Of a stretch of DNA of 13,977 nt, positions 7,449 to 13,977 are shown piece after piece. This DNA comes from Planctomycetes bacterium UBA1662 (GTDB lineage Bacteria; Planctomycetota; UBA8108). A program made the translations under genes and the position numbers. A model generated the notes under the pieces. That model was not told where the DNA came from. It saw only the letters and a program-made list of their open reading frames with translations, and made no database searches. The DNA is taken from positions 1,389 to 15,365 of the forward strand of contig DCKY01000015.1 in NCBI GenBank assembly GCA_002320775.1, given 5' to 3'. The stretch's first letter is position 1, and every line of letters starts with the position of its first letter.

Positions 7449-7947
7449 TATCCGACTCCTGTGATTGTTTCTCAGTTTCGGGCAGTTCTCTTACGACCAC
7501 CCGATTCCCACTGGTTTCTACTACTTTAATCAGTTTTCCGTTTTCGATAAAGCCGCTGGATGCGATCACGTCAACTCTCCTGCCATCGATCAGGGCCACA
7601 CCTGCCGGCCGGAGAGCGGATTTTGTCACACCGGATCTTCCCATGATCTCGTCGTGGCTATTGTCTACCGAGGTGAAGGCCTCCGAATCCTGGGTCTCCG
7701 CCAGGCTGATCCGTTTGAGCATGAAGGAGAACATGGAGATGACAAAGACAGTCCCCCCGATACCGGTGAGCGATCCCAGCAGGACCTTCCCCTGGTGGAA
7801 GAAGCTGTAGATTCCGAGGCCCATCGCGGCGAGAGCCACTATGCCGATGATTCCGCCTGAGGGTATGAATACCTCCAGGAAGATGAGAGCTACTCCGATT
7901 CCGAGGAGGAGCCAGACGAAGAAAGGGTCAGAGATGATGACGTCCAT
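7438..7947 (-). CDS. Short NfeD-family membrane protein
   Basis: NfeD proteins pair genetically and physically with flotillin/stomatin-type SPFH proteins. This 169-residue version has no protease domain. It has hydrophobic segments at about 9-26 (FFVWLLLGIGVALIFLEV), 32-48 and 60-77, then a short soluble C-terminal region that fits the NfeD OB fold. The fold shows the diagnostic run GRSGVTKSALRPAGVALIDG (103-122), then VDVIASSGFIENGKLIKVVE and VVVREL. The early FLEVFIPSGG is also typical of the family. The ATG at 7947 is preceded by GGAAAAG, a usable ribosome binding site, 12 bases after the long nfeD stop. The gene overlaps floA by 11 bases. It is the likely direct membrane partner of FloA, inferred from family and operon. 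Confidence 0.92.
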   Translation of the reverse strand: MDVIISDPFFVWLLLGIGVALIFLEVFIPSGGIIGIVALAAMGLGIYSFFHQGKVLLGSLTGIGGTVFVISMFSFMLKRISLAETQDSEAFTSVDNSHDEIMGRSGVTKSALRPAGVALIDGRRVDVIASSGFIENGKLIKVVETSGNRVVVRELPETEKQSQESDNGK

Positions 7948-7959
7948 ATCTTTTCCAGC

Positions 7960-9564
7960 CTAGCCTGTCTCTTCGATGCGTGAAACGACAATTCGGGTCG
8001 AGGTGTATTCCCGGACAATCACCCGCTCGCCTTTTTCAATGAATTCTCCATCTGCCACCACGTCGAGCGTCTGGCCGTCCTCAAGCGAGATGATCCCTGC
8101 TGGACGCAGCGGTGATTCGCAAATCCCGGCCTTGCCTATCAGGAGAGCCTTTTCTCTGCGGGAATCTTCGGCTGTATCAGCATCGGGGACTCCTGTGATG
8201 GATGACTCGCTGACGATTCCATCGCTGACGCTGGCCGGTAGAAACCGCAGGATTACGAAGAACAGGGCCGCGGCCGCTCCAAGGCCGGAGGAGATCAGTG
8301 CAAAGGCTTCCTTGAGATTCAGCTGTTCCCCGCCGGGGATGGCTGTGCTGGGAACCATGATCATGATGAGACTGCCGAAGCAGAGGAGAGCCCCGGCTAT
8401 GGCGAAGATCGCTATTCCCGGCATCAGGCCGAATTCGAGTCCGATGAGACCGAGTCCGACGAGAAAGAGCACGACCTCGAACCAGGTGGTGGTAGGCTCA
8501 AGTGAGCCGCTTTCAGGAAAAAAACCTCCGCTGACGAGCAAGGTGAAACACAGTATCGCGATGACCCCGGGAATCATGGTTCCGAGCATTTTCAACTCGA
8601 TGGTGATGCCGAGGATAATGCCGAGCACGAGAAAGAACCGGGTCAGCGGGTGGTTCAGGAAATCAACTAGGCCCTGCCCGCTGAGATTCTTTTTCTTGAT
8701 GGCGCCTCTGCCGACGACAAAGACGGATTCTTCAGGCAGGATCAGGTTCATCTCGAGCAGGAGGCTCTTGTAGCGGTCATCGCCGGACTCGATCCCGCGG
8801 TAGCGGACCCAGTCGTATTCAAAGGCCTTTGCCTGGTCCAGGGTGAGCAGCTCGTCTCTGCCGAGAATCTTTTCGGCCGTATGGTATTCACTCTTTCGCT
8901 CGACCGGGTCCGAATTGTTCAGGTCGGCCTGGTACCAGAAGACATAGCGGCCTGCCGCGTTCGCCGCCCGACGGCGAAGGGAATAGACCGTTTCCCTGGC
9001 TGGCATGACCGTCAGGCCGGCAAGAAGTTGGGAGCGTTTTCTTCGTTCACTGTATAGCTCGACAGCCATCCTCGCCTTTTCCCGCTCTTCAACGGAGCCT
9101 GGATCCGCCGCGCCGGCCCCTAATCTTGATTTGGGCCCCATCGCGATTTCCCGACAGGCCAGTGCTGGTATGACCGCTACGCCTGTGGCTTCCGCCCCAT
9201 CGGGAATGAAGGCGACGGTTGTCTTATTACGGAGCTCGCTGAAGATATAGTCGCCCAGCTCGATGGCGGCATCATGGGAGCCTCCTGAGCTGCTGATCTC
9301 AAAGATGACCCAGTTGATGGTTGGCTCGCGCTCCAGCCAGGATTTTACCTTGGAGATGGTGCTGGAGCTTTTTTTCGAGTCGATGGGGCCATCTACCGGC
9401 ACGATGAGGAGCTTGTCATCGATGGCGGCGGCCGCGTCGTTTTGTCCCCGCAGTTCCCGGCTTGAAAACAGCGCCAGCAGCGCGGCCGCGACAAGAGTCA
9501 GCGGGCGCCATTTTTCCGGATGGGTACCGGGGACCCGGCGGGTATGCAACTGCCTGGAATTCAC
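7960..9564 (-). CDS. Long NfeD: ClpP-like domain, membrane segments, OB fold
   Basis: Long NfeD proteins (Bacillus YqeZ, archaeal 1510) join a periplasmic or extracellular ClpP/SppA-like serine protease domain to membrane helices and an OB fold. Here residues 20-40 form a signal/anchor (LTLVAAALLALFSS). The ClpP-like region is about 50-260 (LLIVPVDGPID, VIFEISSSGGS, ALACREIAMGPKSRLGAG). Membrane segments follow at about 308-325, 330-346, 363-405 and 424-440. The OB fold is about 470-534, with GKAGICESPLRPAGIISLEDG and VVADGEFIEKGERVIV. At the usual nucleophile position (a Ser in A-S-A-G) the sequence reads EATGVAV (125-131), so Ser is apparently replaced by Gly128 or by the neighbouring Thr127; K163 could be the partner Lys. 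The start is a GTG directly after an in-frame TAA; a TTG six codons later is possible. It is the first gene of the flotillin operon. Confidence 0.92.
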   Translation of the reverse strand: MNSRQLHTRRVPGTHPEKWRPLTLVAAALLALFSSRELRGQNDAAAAIDDKLLIVPVDGPIDSKKSSSTISKVKSWLEREPTINWVIFEISSSGGSHDAAIELGDYIFSELRNKTTVAFIPDGAEATGVAVIPALACREIAMGPKSRLGAGAADPGSVEEREKARMAVELYSERRKRSQLLAGLTVMPARETVYSLRRRAANAAGRYVFWYQADLNNSDPVERKSEYHTAEKILGRDELLTLDQAKAFEYDWVRYRGIESGDDRYKSLLLEMNLILPEESVFVVGRGAIKKKNLSGQGLVDFLNHPLTRFFLVLGIILGITIELKMLGTMIPGVIAILCFTLLVSGGFFPESGSLEPTTTWFEVVLFLVGLGLIGLEFGLMPGIAIFAIAGALLCFGSLIMIMVPSTAIPGGEQLNLKEAFALISSGLGAAAALFFVILRFLPASVSDGIVSESSITGVPDADTAEDSRREKALLIGKAGICESPLRPAGIISLEDGQTLDVVADGEFIEKGERVIVREYTSTRIVVSRIEETG

Positions 9565-9617
9565 TTAACTGTTTCCCACGGAAAAACTTGTGAAGAAAGC
9601 GCAAGGACAGATGACTG

Positions 9618-9647
9618 ATTTTCATCTTTCAGAAGCCATCCTGTCAA
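9618..9647 (-). promoter_or_regulatory. Possible sigma-70-type promoter of the nfeD-floA operon
   Basis: On the minus strand a perfect TTGACA (complement of 9642-9647) is followed after 18 bases by GAAAAT (complement of 9618-9623; 4 of 6 matches to TATAAT). This is about 55-80 bases upstream of the long nfeD GTG, in the only gap before that operon. The -35 box is exact but the -10 box is mediocre, and sigma factor preferences of this organism are unknown. Confidence 0.4.
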
Positions 9648-9672
9648 AAGAAAAGACCCCAGCCGACCGGTC
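9646..9672 (-). terminator. Possible weak terminator after the SelD fusion gene
   Basis: Reading the minus strand past the SelD stop, the palindrome GACCGGTC (9665-9672) and a distal GGTC (complement of 9655-9658) can form only a short 4-base stem. A T-rich tract, TTTTCTTTT (complement of 9646-9654), follows directly. The T-tract is suggestive but the stem is weak, so SelD transcripts may read into the nfeD operon. Confidence 0.25.
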
Positions 9673-11944
9673 AATCACCAGGTGTGAGGTATATCGACTC
9701 AGGAAGTTTCCCCCGCGCCTGAACCACCCCGATGTCGGCGGCGCAGTGGTAGCCGAGTTCGTGGAGCGCTTCGATGCAGTGGTCGGCCTTCTTCGCGGGA
9801 ACGCTTGCAAGGAGTCCCCCGGCAGTCTGGGGGTCGAAGATCAGCGGGTAGAGAGTTCTTTCCGAGGCCTCTCCTGCGTTGGCGATCGCTCGGCGCAGGC
9901 GCAGGTTCTGCGGCTGCAAGGTGCTGAAGATTCCCTTGGCGACTGTTTCGATGGCTCCCTCCAGCGGGGGGATCTTATCGAGGTCAAGCTCGACATCGAC
10001 CGTCGATGCCCTGGTCATCTCAACGAGGTGGCCCAGAAGTCCAAACCCGGTGACGTCGGTGCAGGCGGTCGCTCCATGCTCATGGAGGCAGGCTGCCGCA
10101 TCCTGGTTACCCTGGAGCATGGAGGCCAGGGCTCCGGCTATCCACCTGCCCTTTGCCGCCAGGCGCATGTCTGCCGCGAAGAGAGTGCCTGTGCCAAGGG
10201 CTTTCGTCAGCAGGATGCGATCGCCGGCTCGCATGCCGTTTTTTTGAAGGATTTTTTCTGGCTGGATCAGGCCGTTGATGGAGAAGCCCAGGGAGAGCTC
10301 GCTGCCTTCGCTGCTGTGGCCTCCCACCAGGGCGGTTCCAGTTTCGGAAAAGATCTCCAGCGCGCCTCGCAGCATCTGTTCCAGGAGGTCTTCAACCTTG
10401 TCCTCGGGTCCGTAGGGGACCGTGGCTACGGCCAGGGCGGATTGAGGAGAGGCTCCCATCGCGAAGATGTCCCCAAGGCTGTGGTTTGCGGCGATTTTTC
10501 CGAAGATGTAGGGGTCGTCGACAATGGCCCGGAAGGAGTCAATGGTCTGCACCAGGAGCTTGCCCCTTGGCGTCCTGGTGACCGCGGCGTCATCGGGGGC
10601 GTCGAGCCCGATGAGTACATCTTTTCTCTGAACGGGAGCGAGCCTGCCGATGACCCGGGAGAGTACCGTAGCTCCCACCTTGGCCCCACATCCGCCGCAG
10701 CGCATGGCCACGGCGGAGAGCTCCTCGAGGGTTTCCCGTGAAGCCAGTCCAGCCGGAACATCAAGCTCGGCTCGGGTGGTCATGGAGGGGAGCGAGTTGT
10801 ATTTGCGTATAAAGCGCCGGTCGATCAGGTCCTTTATCCTCCAAACCACCCCCCCCTGGAAGCACCATTCACCCTTTGAGGCTACGGCCTTCTTGTCGCC
10901 CGTACTGATCAGGCTGAGGAACATACGCTGTGGAATGAAGGGCTTCAGTTTCTTCGACAGGAGCGCGTTGCGAATATTTCTAGCCAACGGCATTCCCTGG
11001 CGGACTGCGAAGACGCCGGCCTTGGGTCTCGGATGGTTGATGCTGGCCGCGATATCGCCGGCGGCGAAGATGTCTTTATGAGAGGGAGAGTTCAGGCAAT
11101 CAGTGACCTTCACGAAGCCGTCTTCGTCGACATCCAGCCCGGCCTCTCCGAGCCAGGCTGGGGCCGCGGCATCTGTTACCCAGAGGATCTCATCTAACGG
11201 CACCTCCATGCCGTCCTCGCGGAGCAATCGCCCATCGCTTACGGATTCGACTCGATTGCCGGGATAGAGCTGTACTCCCCTGTCCTTCAGCACCTGCTCA
11301 AAGTGCTGCCTGACCTTGTAGTTGTGGGAGGAAAGGATCTCGGGCTCTGAATAAAAGAGATGAAACTCAGGTTCAAGCTCAATCTTGTCAGCCTCTCCAA
11401 GCAGTTGTTTCAGGGCGTACTGGATGGCGAGGGTGATCTCCACCCCGCCAGCGCCCGCTCCTACAGTGCCTATTCGAAATGGCCGATCAGCTCCGAGGAC
11501 CCTGCTCTTGAGCATTTCCCAGCGGCTTACGAAATTGCTGATGGGCTTGACAGGCACCACCTCGTCTTGGGCAATTCCGATGTTGGCTAACCGGGGGGTT
11601 GAGCCGATATTGATTGAGAGAAGATCGTAGGGAACCGCGGGCCGTTTCGCGCAAATGACCTTTTGATTTTCCGTGTCGATGCCGACAGCGGAGTCGTGGT
11701 AGAGCCGCGCGCCGGCGAATCTGCACAGGGGGCCAAGGTCGATGTGGGCCTCATCGAAATCGTAATGTCCGGCGATGAAGCCAGGCAGCATTCCTGAATA
11801 GGGGGTGTGTACGTCCCGGGTCAGCAGGGTCAAGCGGACGCCCGGAATGGGATCCATGCCGAACATCTTGAGTACGGCGATGTTGCTGTGCCCTCCGCCA
11901 ACAAGCACGAGGTCCTTGATGATCGGGATGCTCGGTTGTTTCAT
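9671..11944 (-). CDS. selD: FAD/NAD(P)H oxidoreductase-selenophosphate synthetase fusion (SelD)
   Basis: SelD makes selenophosphate from selenide, ATP and water, the selenium donor for selenocysteine, 2-selenouridine tRNA and selenium-cofactor enzymes. Residues 1-380 form a type II NADH dehydrogenase-like flavoprotein: FAD site LVLVGGGHSN (12-21), NAD site GTVGAGAGGVEI, and the second FAD motif DIFAAGDIAA. A linker leads to a full-length SelD domain (about 405-757). Its active site is CGGCGAK (416-422), so the catalytic residue is Cys419 (codon TGT) with Lys422, matching C17 and K20 of E. coli SelD. No in-frame TGA occurs. Further SelD marks are DAPDDAAV, QTIDSFRAIVDDPYIFGKIA, GHSSEG, TDVTGFGLLGH and IFDPQTAGGLL. 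The ATG at 11944 has no clear ribosome binding site; the gene lies 45 bases after the hydrolase gene and is probably co-transcribed. Such fusions are known in cyanobacteria and others. The flavoprotein may supply reduced selenium (inference). Confidence 0.95.
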   Translation of the reverse strand: MKQPSIPIIKDLVLVGGGHSNIAVLKMFGMDPIPGVRLTLLTRDVHTPYSGMLPGFIAGHYDFDEAHIDLGPLCRFAGARLYHDSAVGIDTENQKVICAKRPAVPYDLLSINIGSTPRLANIGIAQDEVVPVKPISNFVSRWEMLKSRVLGADRPFRIGTVGAGAGGVEITLAIQYALKQLLGEADKIELEPEFHLFYSEPEILSSHNYKVRQHFEQVLKDRGVQLYPGNRVESVSDGRLLREDGMEVPLDEILWVTDAAAPAWLGEAGLDVDEDGFVKVTDCLNSPSHKDIFAAGDIAASINHPRPKAGVFAVRQGMPLARNIRNALLSKKLKPFIPQRMFLSLISTGDKKAVASKGEWCFQGGVVWRIKDLIDRRFIRKYNSLPSMTTRAELDVPAGLASRETLEELSAVAMRCGGCGAKVGATVLSRVIGRLAPVQRKDVLIGLDAPDDAAVTRTPRGKLLVQTIDSFRAIVDDPYIFGKIAANHSLGDIFAMGASPQSALAVATVPYGPEDKVEDLLEQMLRGALEIFSETGTALVGGHSSEGSELSLGFSINGLIQPEKILQKNGMRAGDRILLTKALGTGTLFAADMRLAAKGRWIAGALASMLQGNQDAAACLHEHGATACTDVTGFGLLGHLVEMTRASTVDVELDLDKIPPLEGAIETVAKGIFSTLQPQNLRLRRAIANAGEASERTLYPLIFDPQTAGGLLASVPAKKADHCIEALHELGYHCAADIGVVQARGKLPESIYLTPGD

Positions 11945-11989
11945 TTGAATGGGAGACGGTCTGGGGCGCCCTGGCTCTGGCGTCCTCGG

Positions 11990-12904
11990 TTAGTTCTTTC
12001 CATTCAGGGGGTCCTCCCTGAAACGGAAGGGCGAGCCGCCCATGAAATCAGTGCTTTCGATTGTGGGGCACCAGTATTTTTCTACATGCTCGACAACCAG
12101 GTCCGTACCCCGAAAATGATTCACAAAGGGCCTCTTCTGGGAGTTGTACATCGTATCGGTCATGTCGCGAATGAGCAGAACGTTTTTTCCTACGTTGACC
12201 ATCTGCCGGATCGCGAACGGTCTGCCGAGAACGCACATATTGAGATGCACTCCCATCAGGATTACGTTGTCGATTCCTTTTTCGCTCAGCAGGTTGTAGG
12301 TTTCCTGCCCGTTGTCGGTGATGGCATCGGGCTCCCTGATGTCGATGGTCTTGATCTGGCGGGTCCAGGGAGGGACGATCTCGCACTTCGTTTCGCAGTC
12401 GCAGCCCATGTCGGAGTCATCGATCGGCATGGCCGGCTCGCGTTCATCCTGGGGCCAGCACCAGGCCGTTCCCCATCGTTCTTTCTTGGAAAGCTCTACC
12501 GGGGCGCTGGAAAAGGCCGAGGCTATCGCGCGTTTGCGTTGCGGGGTGTCCTTGTAGAAATCAACGCAGGTGCTCGGGGCATGGATGATCTGGACTCCCA
12601 GGCTCCTGGCGGTTTCAGCCAGATGGTTCATCGCTGGGGCCATCTCCGCTACCCTCGCCTCTGCTCCCTTGCACCAGTGGCGGTCCCACATATCGCAGAT
12701 CACCAGCGCCGTTTTTTCAGGAGCCCATTGGACTGTCTTGAGGACAGGCCTGTAGCTGCTGTCTTTCTCTTTCGCGCCGGGGATTCGCTCCATGGAGCGG
12801 GTATGCAGTTTAAGCATGACTGTTTTGTCCGCGGGTGAGTTCGCGCAGCCGGCGTTCAAAGCGGCCAGGAATATTGTGAGAATAAAAATGGAGTACCGGG
12901 TCAT
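11990..12904 (-). CDS. Exported isochorismatase-type cysteine hydrolase
   Basis: This 304-residue protein belongs to the isochorismatase/nicotinamidase-like cysteine hydrolase superfamily. An N-terminal hydrophobic signal (about 4-19, YSIFILTIFLAALNAG) ends at Cys20; LNAGC is an imperfect lipobox, so it may be a lipoprotein or a secreted protein. The catalytic Asp is in ALVICDMWDRHWC (D71). The nucleophile Cys is in MGVHLNMCVLGR (C224), preceded by the usual hydrophobic strand NVILMG. K185 in RQIKTI is a candidate for the catalytic Lys. A Cys-rich insertion, DSDMGCDCETKCE (163-175), and the end motif VVEHVEKYWCPTI (270-282) are similar, as far as I recall, to a subgroup common in Planctomycetes. 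AGGAG (complement of 12913-12917) lies 8 bases before the ATG, so the start is well supported. The substrate (an amide or imide is usual) cannot be told. It lies in the same direction as the flanking DUF1501 and selD genes. Confidence 0.88.
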   Translation of the reverse strand: MTRYSIFILTIFLAALNAGCANSPADKTVMLKLHTRSMERIPGAKEKDSSYRPVLKTVQWAPEKTALVICDMWDRHWCKGAEARVAEMAPAMNHLAETARSLGVQIIHAPSTCVDFYKDTPQRKRAIASAFSSAPVELSKKERWGTAWCWPQDEREPAMPIDDSDMGCDCETKCEIVPPWTRQIKTIDIREPDAITDNGQETYNLLSEKGIDNVILMGVHLNMCVLGRPFAIRQMVNVGKNVLLIRDMTDTMYNSQKRPFVNHFRGTDLVVEHVEKYWCPTIESTDFMGGSPFRFREDPLNGKN

Positions 12905-13080
12905 GTTCGTGACTCCTGCGGTTGTTGATTCGCCTGGGTATGAATACTGTCAGGGCTATAGGATATCCCGTTGGGCGTTCGGGTTCCACAGTCGCAGGGG
13001 AGTGTAGCAGGCTGGAAACGATCCCCCGCTTGTCTCTCTCGCCGGAGGGCGGTCACGGCAAGCCTTCTACATTGCCGGTA
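12905..13080. other. 176-base gap upstream of the hydrolase gene
   Basis: This is the largest gap in the window. It holds the ribosome binding site of the hydrolase gene (12913-12917). On the minus strand CTGACA could be a -35 box but has only a poor -10 partner (AATCAA, 17 bases on). No ORF, RNA gene or repeat was recognised. Confidence 0.4.
13056..13077 (-). terminator. Small hairpin just after the DUF1501 stop
   Basis: CGGCAA and TTGCCG form a 6-base-pair stem with a 10-base loop, 3 bases past the DUF1501 stop codon on the minus strand. No T-tract follows, so termination is uncertain; it could instead stabilise the 3' end. Confidence 0.25.
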
Positions 13081-13977
13081 TCAGGCCAGGATCCCCCTGA
13101 TGACCTTTCCATGGACATCGGTGAGGCGGAAGTTACGCCCCTGGTACTTGAAGGTCAGTTTTTCGTGATCAACTCCCAGGAGGTTCAAGATCGTCGCGTG
13201 GAAATCATGAACGTGCACCGGGTCTGAAGCGATGTTGTAGCAGAACGGGTCGGTTTCTCCGTAGCTTGTCCCTCCCCGCACGCCGCCGCCGGCCATCCAG
13301 AGCGAGAAACACCTTGGATGGTGGTCGCGGCCGAAGTTGCCGGAGAGCTTTCCCTGGCAGTAGTTGGTTCGTCCGAACTCACCGCCCCAGATGACAAGGG
13401 TGTCTTCGAGGAGTCCCCTGCGCTTGAGATCCATCACCAGGGCGGCGGAGGCCCGGTCGGTTTCCTTGCATTGGCCGGCCAGGCCTTTTGGCAGACCGCC
13501 GTGCTGATCCCAGCCCGGATGGTAAAGCTGGATGAAGCGAACGCCGCGCTCCGCGAGCCGTCGAGCCATGAGGCAATTGGCGGCGAAGGTTCCCGGTTTT
13601 CGGGATTCCTCTCCGTATTCCTTGTAGATGTAGTCAGGCTCCGTCGAGAGGTTGGTAACCTCCGGAATCGAGGTCTGCATTTTGAAGGCCATCTCGTATT
13701 GGGAAATCCGATCTTCGATCGCCGGGTCGGAGTTTTTCTGCAGCTCGGCCTGGTGAAGATCCTTCAGGCGGTCAAGCATTCGGCGGCGGTTCGCATTGTC
13801 AATGCCTGCTGGATTGTTGAGGTAGAGGACAGGGTCCTTGCCGGAGCGGAAACGGACACCCTGGTAACGCGATGCAAGGAAGCCGCTTCCCCATAGCCGG
13901 GTCAGGAGAGGCTGTCCTCCCTTGTTCTTCGTCACCAGCACGACAAAGGATGGTAGCTCAGCGTTCTCGGTTCCGAG
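13081..13977 (-). CDS. DUF1501 protein (N-terminal part outside window)
   Basis: DUF1501 proteins are related to the alkaline phosphatase/sulfatase superfamily and are abundant, usually exported, in Planctomycetes and Verrucomicrobia; their reaction is not established. The frame is open to the window edge (the GTG at 13941 is internal: 12 more codons reading LGTENAELPSFV precede it), so the N-terminus with any Tat or Sec signal is missing. The visible 298 residues carry the family marks: NNPAGID, SIPEVTNLSTEP, CLMARRLAERGVRFIQLYH, then GWDQHGG (likely metal-site region), TLVIWGGEFGRTNY, GRDHHP and LWMAGGGVRGG. The end is HDFHATILNLLGVDHEKLTF and FRLTDVHGKVIRGIL. The length from the open edge fits the C-terminal two thirds of the family. 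A DUF1549/DUF1553 cytochrome-like partner is often encoded upstream and would lie beyond the window end. The next gene on this strand is the hydrolase, 176 bases on. Confidence 0.92.
   Translation of the reverse strand, partial: LGTENAELPSFVVLVTKNKGGQPLLTRLWGSGFLASRYQGVRFRSGKDPVLYLNNPAGIDNANRRRMLDRLKDLHQAELQKNSDPAIEDRISQYEMAFKMQTSIPEVTNLSTEPDYIYKEYGEESRKPGTFAANCLMARRLAERGVRFIQLYHPGWDQHGGLPKGLAGQCKETDRASAALVMDLKRRGLLEDTLVIWGGEFGRTNYCQGKLSGNFGRDHHPRCFSLWMAGGGVRGGTSYGETDPFCYNIASDPVHVHDFHATILNLLGVDHEKLTFKYQGRNFRLTDVHGKVIRGILA

Noticed and set aside
9610..9626. GATGA/TCATC inverted repeat upstream of the long nfeD gene
   Set aside because: A 5-base stem with a 7-base loop is expected by chance and overlaps the proposed -10 box without a clear operator pattern.
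10688..10690. Selenocysteine (TGA) at the SelD active site
   Set aside because: The codon is TGT (Cys419) on the minus strand and the frame is uninterrupted, so the enzyme is the Cys type.
9590..10741. Plus-strand open frame of 383 codons opposite selD
   Set aside because: It lies antisense to the well-supported SelD domain, has no family resemblance and shows the low-complexity look of a GC-driven shadow frame.
11945..11989. GGGCGCCC palindrome before selD as a possible operator or selenium-related element
   Set aside because: Eight-base palindromes are common at this GC content, and no longer symmetry or stem extends from it.
11807..12838. Plus-strand open frame of 343 codons
   Set aside because: It crosses the selD start and most of the hydrolase gene on the opposite strand. 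Both of those have clear active-site motifs; this frame has none.
1..13977. tRNA, rRNA, CRISPR array, transposase or phage genes
   Set aside because: Coding regions fill almost the whole window and the remaining gaps (at most 176 bases) show no cloverleaf, direct repeats or terminal inverted repeats that I could recognise.

Overview
This window is a compact, GC-rich bacterial chromosome segment with nine protein genes, two of them cut by the window edges. No RNA gene, insertion sequence, CRISPR array or intergenic gap over about 180 bases was seen. The gene content points to a Gram-negative bacterium of the Planctomycetes/Verrucomicrobia/Lentisphaerae (PVC) type or a similar environmental phylum: a DUF1501 protein, a giant PQQ-propeller/LamG protein, a flotillin/NfeD operon with two NfeD proteins, and LPS inner-core genes. 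This placement rests on gene families only; no marker gene is present.

Layout. Bases 1-3810 (+) hold the 3' part of a mosaic protein: the end of a methyltransferase-like domain, two blocks of PQQ-type propeller repeats, and a LamG jelly-roll domain inserted before the last blade. It converges, with only 9 bases between stop codons, on a Kdo kinase gene (kdkA, 3820-4548, -). That gene is divergent from a glycosyltransferase family 9 gene of the OpsX/heptosyltransferase I type (4636-5688, +). Together the pair suggests an LPS inner core with a phosphorylated Kdo followed by heptose. A hairpin-rich 40 bases then separates it from a minus-strand operon.

The operon (9564 down to 5716) encodes a long NfeD (ClpP-like domain, membrane segments, OB fold), a short NfeD, the flotillin FloA, and a membrane-anchored low-complexity protein. 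Consecutive genes are 12 bases apart, overlap by 11 bases, and overlap by 1 base, so they should be co-transcribed and partly translationally coupled. This resembles the Bacillus yqeZ-floA-yqfB layout. The long NfeD seems to lack the serine nucleophile of its protease domain.

Upstream on the same strand lie a fusion of an FAD/NAD(P)H oxidoreductase with selenophosphate synthetase (SelD, Cys type, 9671-11944), a secreted or lipid-anchored isochorismatase-type cysteine hydrolase (11990-12904), and the C-terminal part of a DUF1501 protein (13081-13977, running off the window).

The items most worth following up are the fourth flotillin-operon gene, the degenerate NfeD protease site, the interrupted-propeller architecture with its apparently permuted LamG motif, and the kdkA/opsX-like pair in an apparently non-proteobacterial background. 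I did not find a clearly new defence, mobile or RNA-based system.
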